Origin: UBA11540 sp045531755
GTDB lineage: Bacteria > Bacillota > Clostridia > Oscillospirales > Ruminococcaceae
Direction of reading: 5' to 3'
NCBI GenBank assembly: GCA_045531755.1
Contig: JAZSEP010000029.1
Span: 1-16,682 of the forward strand
DNA length: 16,682 nt
The position numbers and the translations under genes were made by a program. Position 1 is the stretch's first letter. Every line of letters begins with the position of its first letter. The notes beneath the pieces are model-generated. The model did not search any database. It was not told the DNA's origin and worked only from the letters and a program-made list of their open reading frames with translations. Below, one piece after another: positions 1 to 9,227 of the stretch.

Positions 1-1
1 C

Positions 2-724
2 ACACAGCATTTCACTCAGCCACCTCCGAGATATACCGAGGCGTCTCTCATCAAAGCTCTCGAAGAAAACGGAATCGGTCGTCCGAGTACCTATGCTCCT
101 ACGATAACGACCGTTCTTTCAAGAGATTATATTGAGCGCGACGGAAAACTTTTGAAGCCTACTTCTCTGGGAGAGGTAACAACCGACCTTATGTGCAATG
201 AATTTCCTGATATCGTTAATGTTGAGTTTACTGCAAAGATGGAAAGCAGCCTCGACAGCATTGAAGAGGGAAAGGCACAGTGGCGCAAGGTTATTGACAA
301 TTTCTACAGCAATTTTTCAAAAACGCTTGAGAAGGCCGAGCAAGATATGGATGGCACACGAGTTAAGCTTCCTGTTGAGGAATCGGACGTAGTTTGCGAG
401 AATTGCGGAAGAAAGATGGTTATAAAAACCGGCAGATTTGGCAAATTTTTGGCTTGCCCGGGCTATCCTGAGTGTAAAAACACAAAGCCCATAGTTCATC
501 CCACCGTTGGTGTTTGCCCAAAATGCGGAGGAACCGTCCTGTCGAAGAAATCAAAGAAGGGTAAAACCTATTTTGGATGTCAGAACAACCCCAAGTGTGA
601 CTTTATGACTTGGGATACACCCACGAAAGACAGCTGTCCAAAATGCGGAGGAACTTTGTTCAAGCGTTTTGGAAAGGACAGTAAGGTTTACTGTGCTAAA
701 GAAGGCTGCGGCTTTGAAAAATAG
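2..724 (+). CDS. topA: DNA topoisomerase I (type IA), C-terminal part, 5' end outside window
   Basis: Type IA topoisomerase that relaxes negatively supercoiled DNA. The frame is open from base 2 to the TAG at 722-724 (240 residues), with no start in view, so the gene begins upstream; the TTG at 152 lies inside the conserved core and is not a start. The first residues carry the TopA signature QPPPRYTEASLIKALEENGI followed by GRPSTYAPTI. The active-site tyrosine would be outside the window. The C-terminus holds three four-cysteine zinc ribbons: Cys 132/135/152/158, 172/175/193/199 and 212/215/231/236 (numbering from base 2). These are typical of the TopA C-terminal DNA-binding region. It lies 9 bases before trmFO, the same neighbour as in Bacillus subtilis. 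Identity is very secure. Confidence 0.96.
   Translation, partial: TQHFTQPPPRYTEASLIKALEENGIGRPSTYAPTITTVLSRDYIERDGKLLKPTSLGEVTTDLMCNEFPDIVNVEFTAKMESSLDSIEEGKAQWRKVIDNFYSNFSKTLEKAEQDMDGTRVKLPVEESDVVCENCGRKMVIKTGRFGKFLACPGYPECKNTKPIVHPTVGVCPKCGGTVLSKKSKKGKTYFGCQNNPKCDFMTWDTPTKDSCPKCGGTLFKRFGKDSKVYCAKEGCGFEK
515..654 (+). repeat. Near-identical 20-base repeats encoding zinc-ribbon heads in topA
   Basis: Bases 515-534 and 635-654 differ at one position out of 20 and both encode CPKCGGT, the first Cys pair of the second and third zinc ribbons of TopA. The spacing is 120 bases, exactly 40 codons, so the repeat is in phase with the protein repeat. It most likely reflects tandem duplication of the ribbon unit plus protein-level constraint; it is not a mobile or regulatory repeat. 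Confidence 0.7.
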
Positions 725-733
725 GAGTAACAA

Positions 734-2035
734 ATGACTGTTAAGGTTATCGGAGCAGGTCTTGCCGGATGCGAAGCGGCACTACAGCTTGCCAACCGCG
801 GTATTGACGTTGAACTTTTTGAAATGAAACCGCAAAAATATACCCCTGCTCATTCCTACAGCGGTTTTGCGGAGCTGGTGTGTTCCAACTCTTTAAAGGC
901 CTCAAGGCTCGGTTCTGCAGCAGGAATGCTCAAAGAAGAAATGCGTCTTTTTGATTCTGTCATTATGAAAGCTGCAGACAAAAGCGCAGTTGCTGCGGGT
1001 GGAGCTTTGGCGGTTGACAGAAAGCTATTTTCCGACCTTGTTACCGAAGAGATAAAGACTCACAAAAATATAAAGGTAATAGAAGAGGAGTTCACGGAAA
1101 TCCCTGACGGGTATGTTGTTATTGCTACGGGTCCGCTGACCTCCGAAAAAATGTCAGCTTCTATTGCAAAGCTCTGCGGTGAAAAGTATCTCAGTTTTTT
1201 TGATGCTGCAGCACCTATTGTAAGCTTTGACAGTATAGATATGGATAAGGTTTTCTTTGCGGCACGATATGGCAGGGGAGACGCCGACTATATCAACTGT
1301 CCTTTTGATCGCGAACAGTATGAAATTTTTCACGATGCACTCATAAACGCCGAGTCAGCACCTCTAAACGAGTTTGACAAAAGGGATTTCAAGGTTTATG
1401 AAGGCTGTATGCCTATTGAAGTTATGGCGAAGCGCGGTGCCGATACTCTCAGATACGGGCCTCTGAAGCCTGTAGGTCTGACAGATCCTAAGACTCAAAA
1501 AAGACCGTATGCTGTTGTACAGCTCAGAAAAGAAAATGCCGCAGGAAGTATGTATAATATTGTGGGATTTCAAACCAATTTGAAGTTTGGAGAACAGAAA
1601 AGGGTGTTTTCTATGATTCCGGGTCTTGAAAATGCCGAGTTTTTGCGATACGGAGTTATGCACAGAAACACGTTCTTGGATAGTCCAAAGCTCCTTAATT
1701 CTGATTTTTCACTTCGTAAAGACGACAGAATATTTTTTGCGGGTCAGATGACTGGTGTCGAAGGTTATATAGAGTCTGCTGCAAGCGGAATTCTTGCAGG
1801 ATATTATCTTGCAATGAAGCTTTTGGGTGAAACTCCCGTAGTCCTGCCAAAAACCTCGATGATGGGTGCTCTGTCGTATTATATCAGCGACCCCACGGTA
1901 GAGAATTTTCAACCAATGGGAAGCAATATGGGTATACTTCCGGATATTGGTTGCCGAATAAGAGATAAATCCGAAAGATATCTGCGGATTGCAGAACGCG
2001 GACTCAATGATTTAAAGGAAGCCTTGAAAGGATGA
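734..2035 (+). CDS. trmFO: Methylenetetrahydrofolate--tRNA-(uracil-54-C5)-methyltransferase
   Basis: Folate- and FAD-dependent enzyme that makes m5U54 in the T-loop of tRNAs, cytoplasmic. The 433-residue length fits the family. The N-terminus has the FAD-binding GAGLAGCEAA glycine motif (residues 7-16), followed by the family motif ELVCSNSLKAS with Cys50. A second conserved cysteine is Cys225 in EGCMPIEVMAKRG. These correspond to the two functional cysteines known in B. subtilis TrmFO (about C53 and C226). The GQMTGVEGYIESAASG stretch near the C-terminus is the second FAD-contacting signature. The ATG has AGGAG at 723-727 as ribosome binding site. It sits between topA and plsX, and its stop is 5 bases before the preferred plsX start. 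Confidence 0.96.
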   Translation: MTVKVIGAGLAGCEAALQLANRGIDVELFEMKPQKYTPAHSYSGFAELVCSNSLKASRLGSAAGMLKEEMRLFDSVIMKAADKSAVAAGGALAVDRKLFSDLVTEEIKTHKNIKVIEEEFTEIPDGYVVIATGPLTSEKMSASIAKLCGEKYLSFFDAAAPIVSFDSIDMDKVFFAARYGRGDADYINCPFDREQYEIFHDALINAESAPLNEFDKRDFKVYEGCMPIEVMAKRGADTLRYGPLKPVGLTDPKTQKRPYAVVQLRKENAAGSMYNIVGFQTNLKFGEQKRVFSMIPGLENAEFLRYGVMHRNTFLDSPKLLNSDFSLRKDDRIFFAGQMTGVEGYIESAASGILAGYYLAMKLLGETPVVLPKTSMMGALSYYISDPTVENFQPMGSNMGILPDIGCRIRDKSERYLRIAERGLNDLKEALKG

Positions 2036-2040
2036 GGAAT

Positions 2041-3060
2041 ATGAAGATAGCTGTTGATGCCTTTGGCGGAGATAACGCGCCTCTTGAAATAATCAAAGGC
2101 TGTGCTCTTGCTGTTAAAGAATACGGTGTTTCCGTTATACTGACAGGCGATGAAGAGATAATCAGGAAAACTGCACTTGAAAACCAGATTTCTCTTGATG
2201 GAATGGAAATTTCACATACTACTGACGTTATTGCCGTTGAGGACGAGCCTGCTGAAATTCTCAAATCCCACAAGGATTGTTCGATGGCTCGCGCTATGAA
2301 GCTTGTGGCAGACACAACGGCAGATGCTTTTGTCAGTGCAGGAAGCAGTGGTGCTGTGGTTTACGGCGCATCGCTTATTGTCAAGCGCATAAAGGGTGTT
2401 AAGCGTGCCGCTATTGCTACTGTAATTCCTTGTGAAAACGGAAAATATATGCTTATTGATTCGGGTGCAAACGTAGAATGTCGCCCTGAGATGTTATACC
2501 AGTTTGGTATGATGGGAAGCGCATATATGCAGTCTGTTATGGGAGTTGACAGCCCTCGCGTCGGACTTTTGAATATTGGTGCTGAAGAGACAAAGGGACA
2601 CGAACTTGAAATTGAGGCTAACAAGCTTATGCAGAGCGCGCCTTATAACTTTGTCGGTAACGTTGAACCTCGCGACGTTCCTCTCGGTGCTTGCGATGTT
2701 GTTGTTACAGACGGATTTTCCGGAAATATCGTTCTTAAACTCAGCGAGGGACTGGCAAAGATGTTCTCTCACAGCTTAAAAGCAGTTTTTTATAAGAATA
2801 TCGTAACTAAACTCGGTGGACTTTTTGTTAAAAAGGGTATAGACGATTTTAAGAAGAGCTTTGATTATACAGAATATGGCGGAGCTATGCTTCTCGGCAC
2901 AGCAAAGCCTGTCATTAAGGCACACGGAAGCTCTAATGCATGTGCAATTAAAAACGCTATACGACAGGCAAAAACCTGCGTTGAAACCGGCGTTATTTCA
3001 AGCATATCCGAAACTCTTGAGAAAATAAAAGCAGAAGCGAGGGCGGTTTCTGATGAATAA
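2041..3060 (+). CDS. plsX: Phosphate acyltransferase PlsX
   Basis: Converts acyl-ACP and phosphate to acyl-phosphate, the acyl donor for PlsY in phospholipid synthesis; a peripheral membrane enzyme. The 339 residues begin MKIAVDAFGGDNAP, the family's N-terminal signature, and contain DGFSGN at 224-229. I chose ATG 2041 because family members start at this methionine and AAAGGA (2027-2032) lies 8 bases upstream. The alternative ATG at 2032 adds three residues (MRN), overlaps the trmFO stop as ATGA, and has AAAGGAAG (2014-2021) at 10 bases, so it cannot be excluded. The 3' end overlaps rnc by 8 bases. No acyl carrier protein gene follows, unlike the frequent plsX-acpP-rnc order. Confidence 0.95.
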   Translation: MKIAVDAFGGDNAPLEIIKGCALAVKEYGVSVILTGDEEIIRKTALENQISLDGMEISHTTDVIAVEDEPAEILKSHKDCSMARAMKLVADTTADAFVSAGSSGAVVYGASLIVKRIKGVKRAAIATVIPCENGKYMLIDSGANVECRPEMLYQFGMMGSAYMQSVMGVDSPRVGLLNIGAEETKGHELEIEANKLMQSAPYNFVGNVEPRDVPLGACDVVVTDGFSGNIVLKLSEGLAKMFSHSLKAVFYKNIVTKLGGLFVKKGIDDFKKSFDYTEYGGAMLLGTAKPVIKAHGSSNACAIKNAIRQAKTCVETGVISSISETLEKIKAEARAVSDE

Positions 3061-3724
3061 GCTCGAGCAGAATATGGGGTATGAGTTTAAGGACTCTACT
3101 CTTTTAAAAACCGCACTCACTCATTCGTCATACGCAAACGAAGCCGGAAAGGGTACAAAATACAACGAAAGACTTGAGTTTTTGGGTGATTCGGTGCTTT
3201 CGCTTATAGTATCCGAGTATCTTTTTGAAGCATTTCCGAAGATGCCGGAAGGGGAACTTACCAAGCTTCGCGCTTCTCTTGTTTGTGAAAAAAGTCTGGC
3301 AAAATTTTCCCAAAAGCTTGGGGTTGGAGATTTTCTTCTCCTTGGAAACGGCGAAGAAAATTCCGGCGGAAGAACAAGACCTTCCATCCTTGCGGATGCT
3401 TTTGAAGCACTTCTTGCCGCTATGTATCTTGATTCTGATATGGAACGTGCAAGAGAATACGTTTTGGAATTCGTAAAGGAAGCACTTAAAGAATCAAAGC
3501 CTTCCTTCAAGGATTACAAAACGATGTTGCAGGAGATTATTCAACAAAACCGTGAGGAAACTGTTCGATATCATCTTGTGGGAGAATACGGACCCGACCA
3601 TAATAAGCGTTTTGTGGTTGAAGTACACCTCAATAGTAACGTTATCGGTCACGGTGAAGGAAAGAGCAAAAAAGAAGCAGAACAACAGGCTGCAAAAGAA
3701 GCATTGGAGCTTATGGGAAGATGA
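3053..3724 (+). CDS. rnc: Ribonuclease III
   Basis: Double-strand-specific endoribonuclease that processes rRNA precursors and structured mRNAs, cytoplasmic homodimer. At 223 residues it has the expected two domains. The catalytic RNase III domain contains the signature NERLEFLGDS with Glu39, Glu42 and Asp46, plus Asp115 and Glu118 in ILADAFEALLAA; these match the E. coli set E38/E41/D45/D114/E117. A double-stranded RNA binding domain runs from about residue 153 to 221 and ends in the usual KKEAEQQAAKEALE helix. The start lies inside plsX (8-base overlap), and the stop overlaps the next gene by 4 bases (ATGA), implying translational coupling. Confidence 0.97.
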   Translation: MNKLEQNMGYEFKDSTLLKTALTHSSYANEAGKGTKYNERLEFLGDSVLSLIVSEYLFEAFPKMPEGELTKLRASLVCEKSLAKFSQKLGVGDFLLLGNGEENSGGRTRPSILADAFEALLAAMYLDSDMERAREYVLEFVKEALKESKPSFKDYKTMLQEIIQQNREETVRYHLVGEYGPDHNKRFVVEVHLNSNVIGHGEGKSKKEAEQQAAKEALELMGR

Positions 3725-4722
3725 GTCACGCAAATATTTCTATATTTGTTCCGCACAAAGGGTGCCCGAATCAGTGCTCGTTTTGTAATCAAAAGAGCAT
3801 TGCTTCAACCTCGTTTGTGCCAAACGGAGAGTTTGTAGAAAAAGAATGTGCCGATGCTCTTGAAAATTTCAAGGGTGATGTTTCCCACGCTCAGATTGCC
3901 TTTTTCGGCGGCAGTTTTACTGCTATTGATAGAAAGCTTATGGTCGAGCTTTTGGAAGCGGCAAACAAGTTTGTCGGTGTCGGCAGATTCGATTCCATCC
4001 GCATTTCCACACGTCCTGATTGCATCGACGAAGAGATACTTGATATCTTGAAGCGATACAACGTTCGTTCTATTGAGCTCGGTGCACAGTCTATGAATGA
4101 CGAAGCTTTGACTCTCAACAGACGCGGTCATACCTCTGAAGACGTTGTAAGGGCATCAAATCTTATAAAACAAAGCGGATTTGAACTCGGACTTCAAATG
4201 ATGGTCGGACTCTACGGCGAGAATAAAGAAGAGGCTTTTGTAACGGCAAAAAGAATCGCAGACTTGAAGCCTGATACCGTCAGAATATATCCCACTATCG
4301 TTATAAAGGACACCTATCTCGCAGAGCTATACACTTTGGGTAAATATCTGCCTCTTACGGTTGATGAAGCAGCAGATATATGCGCAAAGTTGCTTGACTT
4401 TTTTGAAACCAAATCAATAAACGTTATTCGCTTGGGGCTGCACGACAGCGAAACCTTGAAAACCGATATGTTAGCTGGACCCTATCATCCTGCTTTTCGC
4501 GAGCTTTGCGAGTCAAGAAGAATATTAGAAAAACTCAAAGAAAAGCTTTCTGATATGCCAAAGGGAACTTGGCGTGTCTTTGTTGCACCCTCAATGGTGT
4601 CGAAATTTGTAGGACATAAAAAAGAGAACATAATACAGCTGCACAGCCTTGGGTACGATATTCAGGTCTGTGCTGACGAGAGAATAACGGGTAGTAGTTT
4701 TATTACAGAAAGGGAAAACTGA
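3721..4722 (+). CDS. Elp3-like radical SAM protein, function unknown
   Basis: Radical S-adenosylmethionine protein of 333 residues. The [4Fe-4S] cluster motif is Cys15-X3-Cys19-X2-Cys22 (HKGCPNQCSFCNQ). It is followed by the glycine-rich FFGGSFTAID and by STRPD and ELGAQSMND, characteristic of the Elp3/Radical_SAM_C group. Eukaryotic Elp3 also has a C-terminal acetyltransferase domain; here only about 100 residues follow the TIM-barrel core and I recognise no acetyltransferase motif. Short Elp3-like proteins between rnc and smc are common in Clostridia, but I know of no established function; tRNA wobble-uridine modification is only a family-based guess. The start overlaps the rnc stop by 4 bases, and the stop TGA shares one base with the smc ATG. 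Confidence 0.9.
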   Translation: MSHANISIFVPHKGCPNQCSFCNQKSIASTSFVPNGEFVEKECADALENFKGDVSHAQIAFFGGSFTAIDRKLMVELLEAANKFVGVGRFDSIRISTRPDCIDEEILDILKRYNVRSIELGAQSMNDEALTLNRRGHTSEDVVRASNLIKQSGFELGLQMMVGLYGENKEEAFVTAKRIADLKPDTVRIYPTIVIKDTYLAELYTLGKYLPLTVDEAADICAKLLDFFETKSINVIRLGLHDSETLKTDMLAGPYHPAFRELCESRRILEKLKEKLSDMPKGTWRVFVAPSMVSKFVGHKKENIIQLHSLGYDIQVCADERITGSSFITEREN

Positions 4723-7700
4723 TGGCGGAGATTAATCAACTCAAAGCGTTGGAAATTCAGGGATTTAAGTCCTTTCCCGACAAAACAAGACTCACCTTCG
4801 GTAAGGGCATTACTGCGGTAGTAGGCCCCAATGGAAGCGGAAAGAGTAACATAAGCGACGCAGTAAGATGGGTGCTTGGTGAGCAGTCCATTAAAACTCT
4901 TCGCGGTAGCAAAATGGAAGACGTGATCTTCAACGGAACAGTCAACAGAAAACCTGTTGGCTTTGCTCAGGTTACCCTCACTATAGATAACGAAAGCCGT
5001 TCATACGATGTTGATTCCAACGAAATTGTAGTTACCAGAAGACTCTACCGCACAGGTGAGAGTGAATACAGAATCAACAATGCTCTCGTGAGACTCAAAG
5101 ACGTGCACGAGCTGTTTATGGATACAGGTCTTGGCCGTGACGGCTACTCCATGGTAGGACAGGGAAAAATTTCGGAGATTGTTTCCTCAAAGCCGATACA
5201 GAGAAGAGAAATCTTTGAAGAAGCTGCAGGTATCTCCAAATACAGATATAAAAAAGAGGACGCCGAAAGACGACTTCGCGCATCAGAAGAAAACCTTCTA
5301 AGACTTGCCGATATTCTTACTGAACTTGAAGAGAGAGTAGGACCTCTCGAGGAACAGAGCAAAAAGGCGAAAAAGTACCTTGAACTTGCACAGATTAAGA
5401 AAGAGTTAGAGGTTTCTTTGTGGATACATAAGCTTAGTCACTCGAATCAGCTGATGAAACAGCACGACGACAGGACTTTTGCTGTGACGTCGGACTACGA
5501 AAGCGTTCAGGAAAAGCTTGCTTCTATCGAAGAAGAGGTAAACTCTATATATACACAGATGCAGGAAATGACCATCAATTCCGACGAAGGAAGAAAAAGT
5601 ATTTCCGAATACGAAGAGCATCTTTCACAATTGAAGGCGGAAATCGCTGTTTTGAACAACGATATTCTTCACTGTAATGATTCTATTCAAAGAACACAAG
5701 CCCAGATAGACGAGTTGTCTACCGATAATACCGATTCTGAAATTCAAGATATAAATGCCCTTATAGAAGAAAATAACACGAGGGCAACGGAGCTTGCTCG
5801 TCTTATCGAAGAGGTTTTGCAGGAATTGGCAAAGAGTGATGACGAGAGCCGTAACGTTGACGAAAAAGCGGGAGATTTGCAGGCGAAGCTCAGCGGCGCT
5901 TATAACTTTGTCTCGGAAACTAACGTCAAGCTTGTTTCTGTAAAAACTGCAATTGACCAAATCAACGAACAGCTTTTAAATTCCGATTCTGCAATCAGCG
6001 CAAAGGCTGACCGCTGTGCAGCGGTAAAGGAAGACGTTGATAACTGCAAGGAGCTTGTTGAAACTATCGACGAAAAGCTTGCAGAGCTTTCCAACGTGAA
6101 GAAGGGCTATCAGCTTAAGATGGATAGCCTTGATAAAAAATACTCTTCAAAGCTTGATGTTGCTATGCAGATAAACCGTTCATTAAGCGACGTACAGCAA
6201 AAAATAGAGATTCTAAAAGACCTCGAGAGAAACATGGATGGTTTCTCGGGAAGTGTAAAAGCTATAATAAAACAGGGTCAAAACGGTTCCCTGAGAGGCA
6301 TAAAAGGCTCTGTTGCACAGCTTATAAAGGTTGAACAGAAATATTCAACAGCTATAGAAACAGCTCTCGGCGCGGCAATGCAAAACATCGTCGTGGCTGA
6401 TGAGGCTTGCGCAAAAGCCGCAATATCATACCTCAAGAACAATAACGTCGGACGTGCAACGTTTCTGCCGATGACTTCAGTTAAGGGCAATCTTCTTTCT
6501 GAACGCGGACTCGAGGACTGTGATGGGTATATAGGTCTTGCAAGTGAACTCGTCGGTTGCAAGGACGAATATAAGACCGTTATTCGCTCTTTGCTTGGCA
6601 GAACTGTAATCGCAGAAGACCTCGATGACGCGGTTATAATTGCAAAGAAATATCAGTACCGCTTCCGCATTGTTACGTTGGACGGACAGGTGGTTAACGC
6701 AGGCGGTTCGATGACGGGTGGTTCTGCAGTTAAAAACGCCGGAATACTCAGCCGTGCAGGAGCAATTGAAAAGCTTGAAGAAAAACTCAAGGCTTTGGAA
6801 AGTGATTTTGCGAAAGCAAAGGCAGAAGAGGAGTCGGCAAAGGCTGAGGTTGAAAAGATAAAGGCTCATCTTGACGGTCTTCTCGCTGAAGAAAATACCG
6901 CAAATCAGGATAAGGCAAGGTATTCTGCCGAGCTTGCACAGCTTGAAAGACAATTTGAGGTGGCTAACGCAGAACTCACTGCAGATCAAAACGCAAAGAA
7001 AATCTTGTCCGAGCGTGTGGTTGCCTTGGGCGAGAATGAGAAGAACTATTCTGCAGAAATTGTAAAAACAAAAGAAGAAATAGAAGCTTTTGAGGAAGAA
7101 ATGAAAACCGTTTCCGTTGAAGCTGAGGAGTTTATCGAAAAGAAGAAGGCTCTTTCCGAGAAAGTTTCCGAGCTTAATATGGAAAAGCTTTCAAACGACA
7201 AAGACCGTCAGCTTCTCAACGAAAAGCTTGAACATCTTAATATATCCAAGTCCGACGCTTTGTCTAAAAAGGAACAGTATGAGAGCGAAATAGCACTGCT
7301 CAACATACAGATTACAGAAATAAACGAAAAGATTTCTGCGATGGAAAAAGAGGCGGCAGATACCAAGGCGCTTATTGACGCTACCAATCTTTCAATCAAG
7401 GAAACCTTGGAGCTCAGACAAAAGCTTGAACATAAGACTGTAGAAATCCGCAGTAGTGAAAAGGAATTTCTTGCACAAAGAGAGACCCTGTCCGGCGAGT
7501 TGGCAAGACTTGAAGAAAGAAAGGTTTCGCTTCAGGCCTCCTATGACAGAATGATTACTTCTCTTTGGGAAGAATATGAGATGACACGTTCTCAGGCGGA
7601 GGAGATTGCAAAGCCAATTGAGGACGAAGCAAAGAGCACCTCTGAACTCAATAGCTGCAAGAACCGAATTCGAGCTCTTGGAAACGTAAACGTAGATGCT

Positions 7701-8300
7701 ATTGAAGAATACAAAGAGGTTTCTGAACGCTACATCTTCCTTAAGGCTCAGGTCGAAGACGTTGAAAAGTCAAAAGCGGAACTCAAAAAGCTCATAAACG
7801 AAATAACCGAGAAGATGAGAAAACAGTTCTCCGAGCAGTTTGAAAAGATAAACCGCAACTTCAAAACTATATTCAGACAGCTGTTTGAAGGCGGTGAAGG
7901 CGAATTGCTGCTCGTAGAGAGTGAAGACATTCTCGAAAGCGGAATTGATATTAAGGTTCAGCCTCCGGGAAAGATAATCAAGAATATTGCTTCACTTTCG
8001 GGAGGCGAACAGTCGCTTATCGCCATAGCAATTTACTTTGCTATTATGACTGTAAATCCATCTCCGTTCTGTATTCTCGACGAGATTGATGCGGCGCTTG
8101 ACGACGTAAACGTAACGCGATACGCTTCGTATCTTCGTCGTATGAGCGACAAGACGCAGTTTATTGCTATAACACACCGTAGAGGAACTATGGAGGAAGC
8201 TGATGTTTTGTATGGTGTAACTATGCAGGAGGACGGAGTTTCCAAGATTCTTGAACTCAATGTTTCCGAAATGGAAGCAAAGATGGGTAGTATGAAATAA
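4722..8300 (+). CDS. smc: Chromosome segregation protein SMC
   Basis: Condensin ATPase that organises and segregates the chromosome with ScpA and ScpB. The 1192 residues show the full SMC architecture. The Walker A motif GPNGSGKS is at 35-42 and a Q-loop lies in MVGQGKISEIVS. Two long glutamate/lysine-rich coiled coils flank a hinge at about 518-680, with SLRGIKGSVAQ near its start and GGSMTGGSA at its end. The C-terminal head has the ABC signature LSGGEQ at 1092-1097 and Walker B ending in ILDEIDAALDD with Asp1120-Glu1121. No frameshift or truncation is seen. The ATG overlaps the upstream TGA by one base. The following gene is ftsY, 12 bases on, the usual clostridial smc-ftsY pairing. Confidence 0.98.
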   Translation: MAEINQLKALEIQGFKSFPDKTRLTFGKGITAVVGPNGSGKSNISDAVRWVLGEQSIKTLRGSKMEDVIFNGTVNRKPVGFAQVTLTIDNESRSYDVDSNEIVVTRRLYRTGESEYRINNALVRLKDVHELFMDTGLGRDGYSMVGQGKISEIVSSKPIQRREIFEEAAGISKYRYKKEDAERRLRASEENLLRLADILTELEERVGPLEEQSKKAKKYLELAQIKKELEVSLWIHKLSHSNQLMKQHDDRTFAVTSDYESVQEKLASIEEEVNSIYTQMQEMTINSDEGRKSISEYEEHLSQLKAEIAVLNNDILHCNDSIQRTQAQIDELSTDNTDSEIQDINALIEENNTRATELARLIEEVLQELAKSDDESRNVDEKAGDLQAKLSGAYNFVSETNVKLVSVKTAIDQINEQLLNSDSAISAKADRCAAVKEDVDNCKELVETIDEKLAELSNVKKGYQLKMDSLDKKYSSKLDVAMQINRSLSDVQQKIEILKDLERNMDGFSGSVKAIIKQGQNGSLRGIKGSVAQLIKVEQKYSTAIETALGAAMQNIVVADEACAKAAISYLKNNNVGRATFLPMTSVKGNLLSERGLEDCDGYIGLASELVGCKDEYKTVIRSLLGRTVIAEDLDDAVIIAKKYQYRFRIVTLDGQVVNAGGSMTGGSAVKNAGILSRAGAIEKLEEKLKALESDFAKAKAEEESAKAEVEKIKAHLDGLLAEENTANQDKARYSAELAQLERQFEVANAELTADQNAKKILSERVVALGENEKNYSAEIVKTKEEIEAFEEEMKTVSVEAEEFIEKKKALSEKVSELNMEKLSNDKDRQLLNEKLEHLNISKSDALSKKEQYESEIALLNIQITEINEKISAMEKEAADTKALIDATNLSIKETLELRQKLEHKTVEIRSSEKEFLAQRETLSGELARLEERKVSLQASYDRMITSLWEEYEMTRSQAEEIAKPIEDEAKSTSELNSCKNRIRALGNVNVDAIEEYKEVSERYIFLKAQVEDVEKSKAELKKLINEITEKMRKQFSEQFEKINRNFKTIFRQLFEGGEGELLLVESEDILESGIDIKVQPPGKIIKNIASLSGGEQSLIAIAIYFAIMTVNPSPFCILDEIDAALDDVNVTRYASYLRRMSDKTQFIAITHRRGTMEEADVLYGVTMQEDGVSKILELNVSEMEAKMGSMK

Positions 8301-8312
8301 TGAGGTTATCAG

Positions 8313-9218
8313 ATGGGATTTTTTTCTAAAATAAAGGAAGGTCTTCAAAAGACAAAAAACGGATTTGTGAAGCAGATGGAGTCTGTTTTCAATTCCTTTA
8401 CAAAAATCGACGAGGAGCTTTTTGAAGAGCTTGAAGAGCTTTTGATAACCGCAGACGTCGGTGTTAATACGACACAGAAGATTTGCGACAGACTTCGCTC
8501 CGAGATAAAAGCACAGGGAATAAAGGACCCCACTCTTATCAAAGAGCTTTTGAGGGAGATTATCCGCGAGATTATTTCCGGTGATTGTCAGCTCAATTTG
8601 AATACCAAACCGTCGGTTGTGATGGTGATTGGTGTAAACGGTGTTGGAAAAACAACGACGATAGGCAAGCTTGCGCACAATCTCACACAGTCGGGCAAGA
8701 AGGTTCTTCTCGGAGCTGCCGATACCTTCCGTGCTGCCGCAATCGACCAATTGCAGATTTGGGCAGACAGAAGTTCTGTCGAGGTTGTTCGTCACAGTGA
8801 AGGCTCCGATCCTGCGGCCGTTGTATTTGATGCCATAACCGCCGCAAAAGCAAGAAATGCCGACGTGGTAATCTGTGATACGGCAGGCCGTCTGCACAAC
8901 AAGAAAAATCTTATGGACGAACTTGCAAAGATAAAGAGGGTTATTGAACGCGAAGCGGACGGATGTGACACAGAGGTCCTTTTGGTGCTTGATGCCACAA
9001 CTGGACAAAACGGCGTGAACCAGGCAAAACAGTTCGCGCTTGCTTCGGGTATAACGGGAATTGTTCTCACGAAGCTCGACGGTACTGCAAAGGGCGGCGT
9101 TGTTCTATCTATAAAGGATGAGCTTGGAATACCGATAAAATATATCGGCGTTGGCGAAGGTATCGACGACCTTCAACCGTTTGACCCTGCAGATTTTGCA
9201 AAGGCGCTTTTTGAGTAA
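8313..9218 (+). CDS. ftsY: Signal recognition particle receptor FtsY
   Basis: SRP-type GTPase that docks SRP-ribosome complexes at the membrane for co-translational insertion. At 301 residues it has the NG domains and no long acidic A domain, as in other Gram-positives; a short amphipathic start (MGFFSKIKEGLQKTKNGF) probably gives membrane contact. GTPase motifs: G1 GVNGVGKT at 107-114, the SRP-family DTFRAAA at 137-143, G3 DTAGR at 189-193 and G4 TKLD at 253-256, followed by GTAKGG. GAGG at 8303-8306 serves as ribosome binding site for the ATG. It follows smc as usual, but ylxM and ffh, its frequent partners downstream, are absent here and rdgB follows instead. Confidence 0.97.
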   Translation: MGFFSKIKEGLQKTKNGFVKQMESVFNSFTKIDEELFEELEELLITADVGVNTTQKICDRLRSEIKAQGIKDPTLIKELLREIIREIISGDCQLNLNTKPSVVMVIGVNGVGKTTTIGKLAHNLTQSGKKVLLGAADTFRAAAIDQLQIWADRSSVEVVRHSEGSDPAAVVFDAITAAKARNADVVICDTAGRLHNKKNLMDELAKIKRVIEREADGCDTEVLLVLDATTGQNGVNQAKQFALASGITGIVLTKLDGTAKGGVVLSIKDELGIPIKYIGVGEGIDDLQPFDPADFAKALFE

Positions 9219-9227
9219 GGTGATTTT

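Noticed and set aside
152..724. TTG at 152 as the start of a separate short zinc-ribbon protein
   Set aside because: The same frame continues upstream to base 2 with strongly conserved TopA core motifs, so this is an internal codon of topA.
6477..6989. Minus-strand open frame of 170 codons inside smc
   Set aside because: It overlaps the SMC hinge and coiled coil on the opposite strand; it is a composition artefact.
7992..9008. Long minus-strand open frame of 338 codons across the smc-ftsY junction
   Set aside because: It lies antisense to the conserved SMC ATPase head and the FtsY G domain. Its translation is rich in Cys, His and Ser with no recognisable domain, and it has no gene-like context. 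It is a shadow of codon bias.
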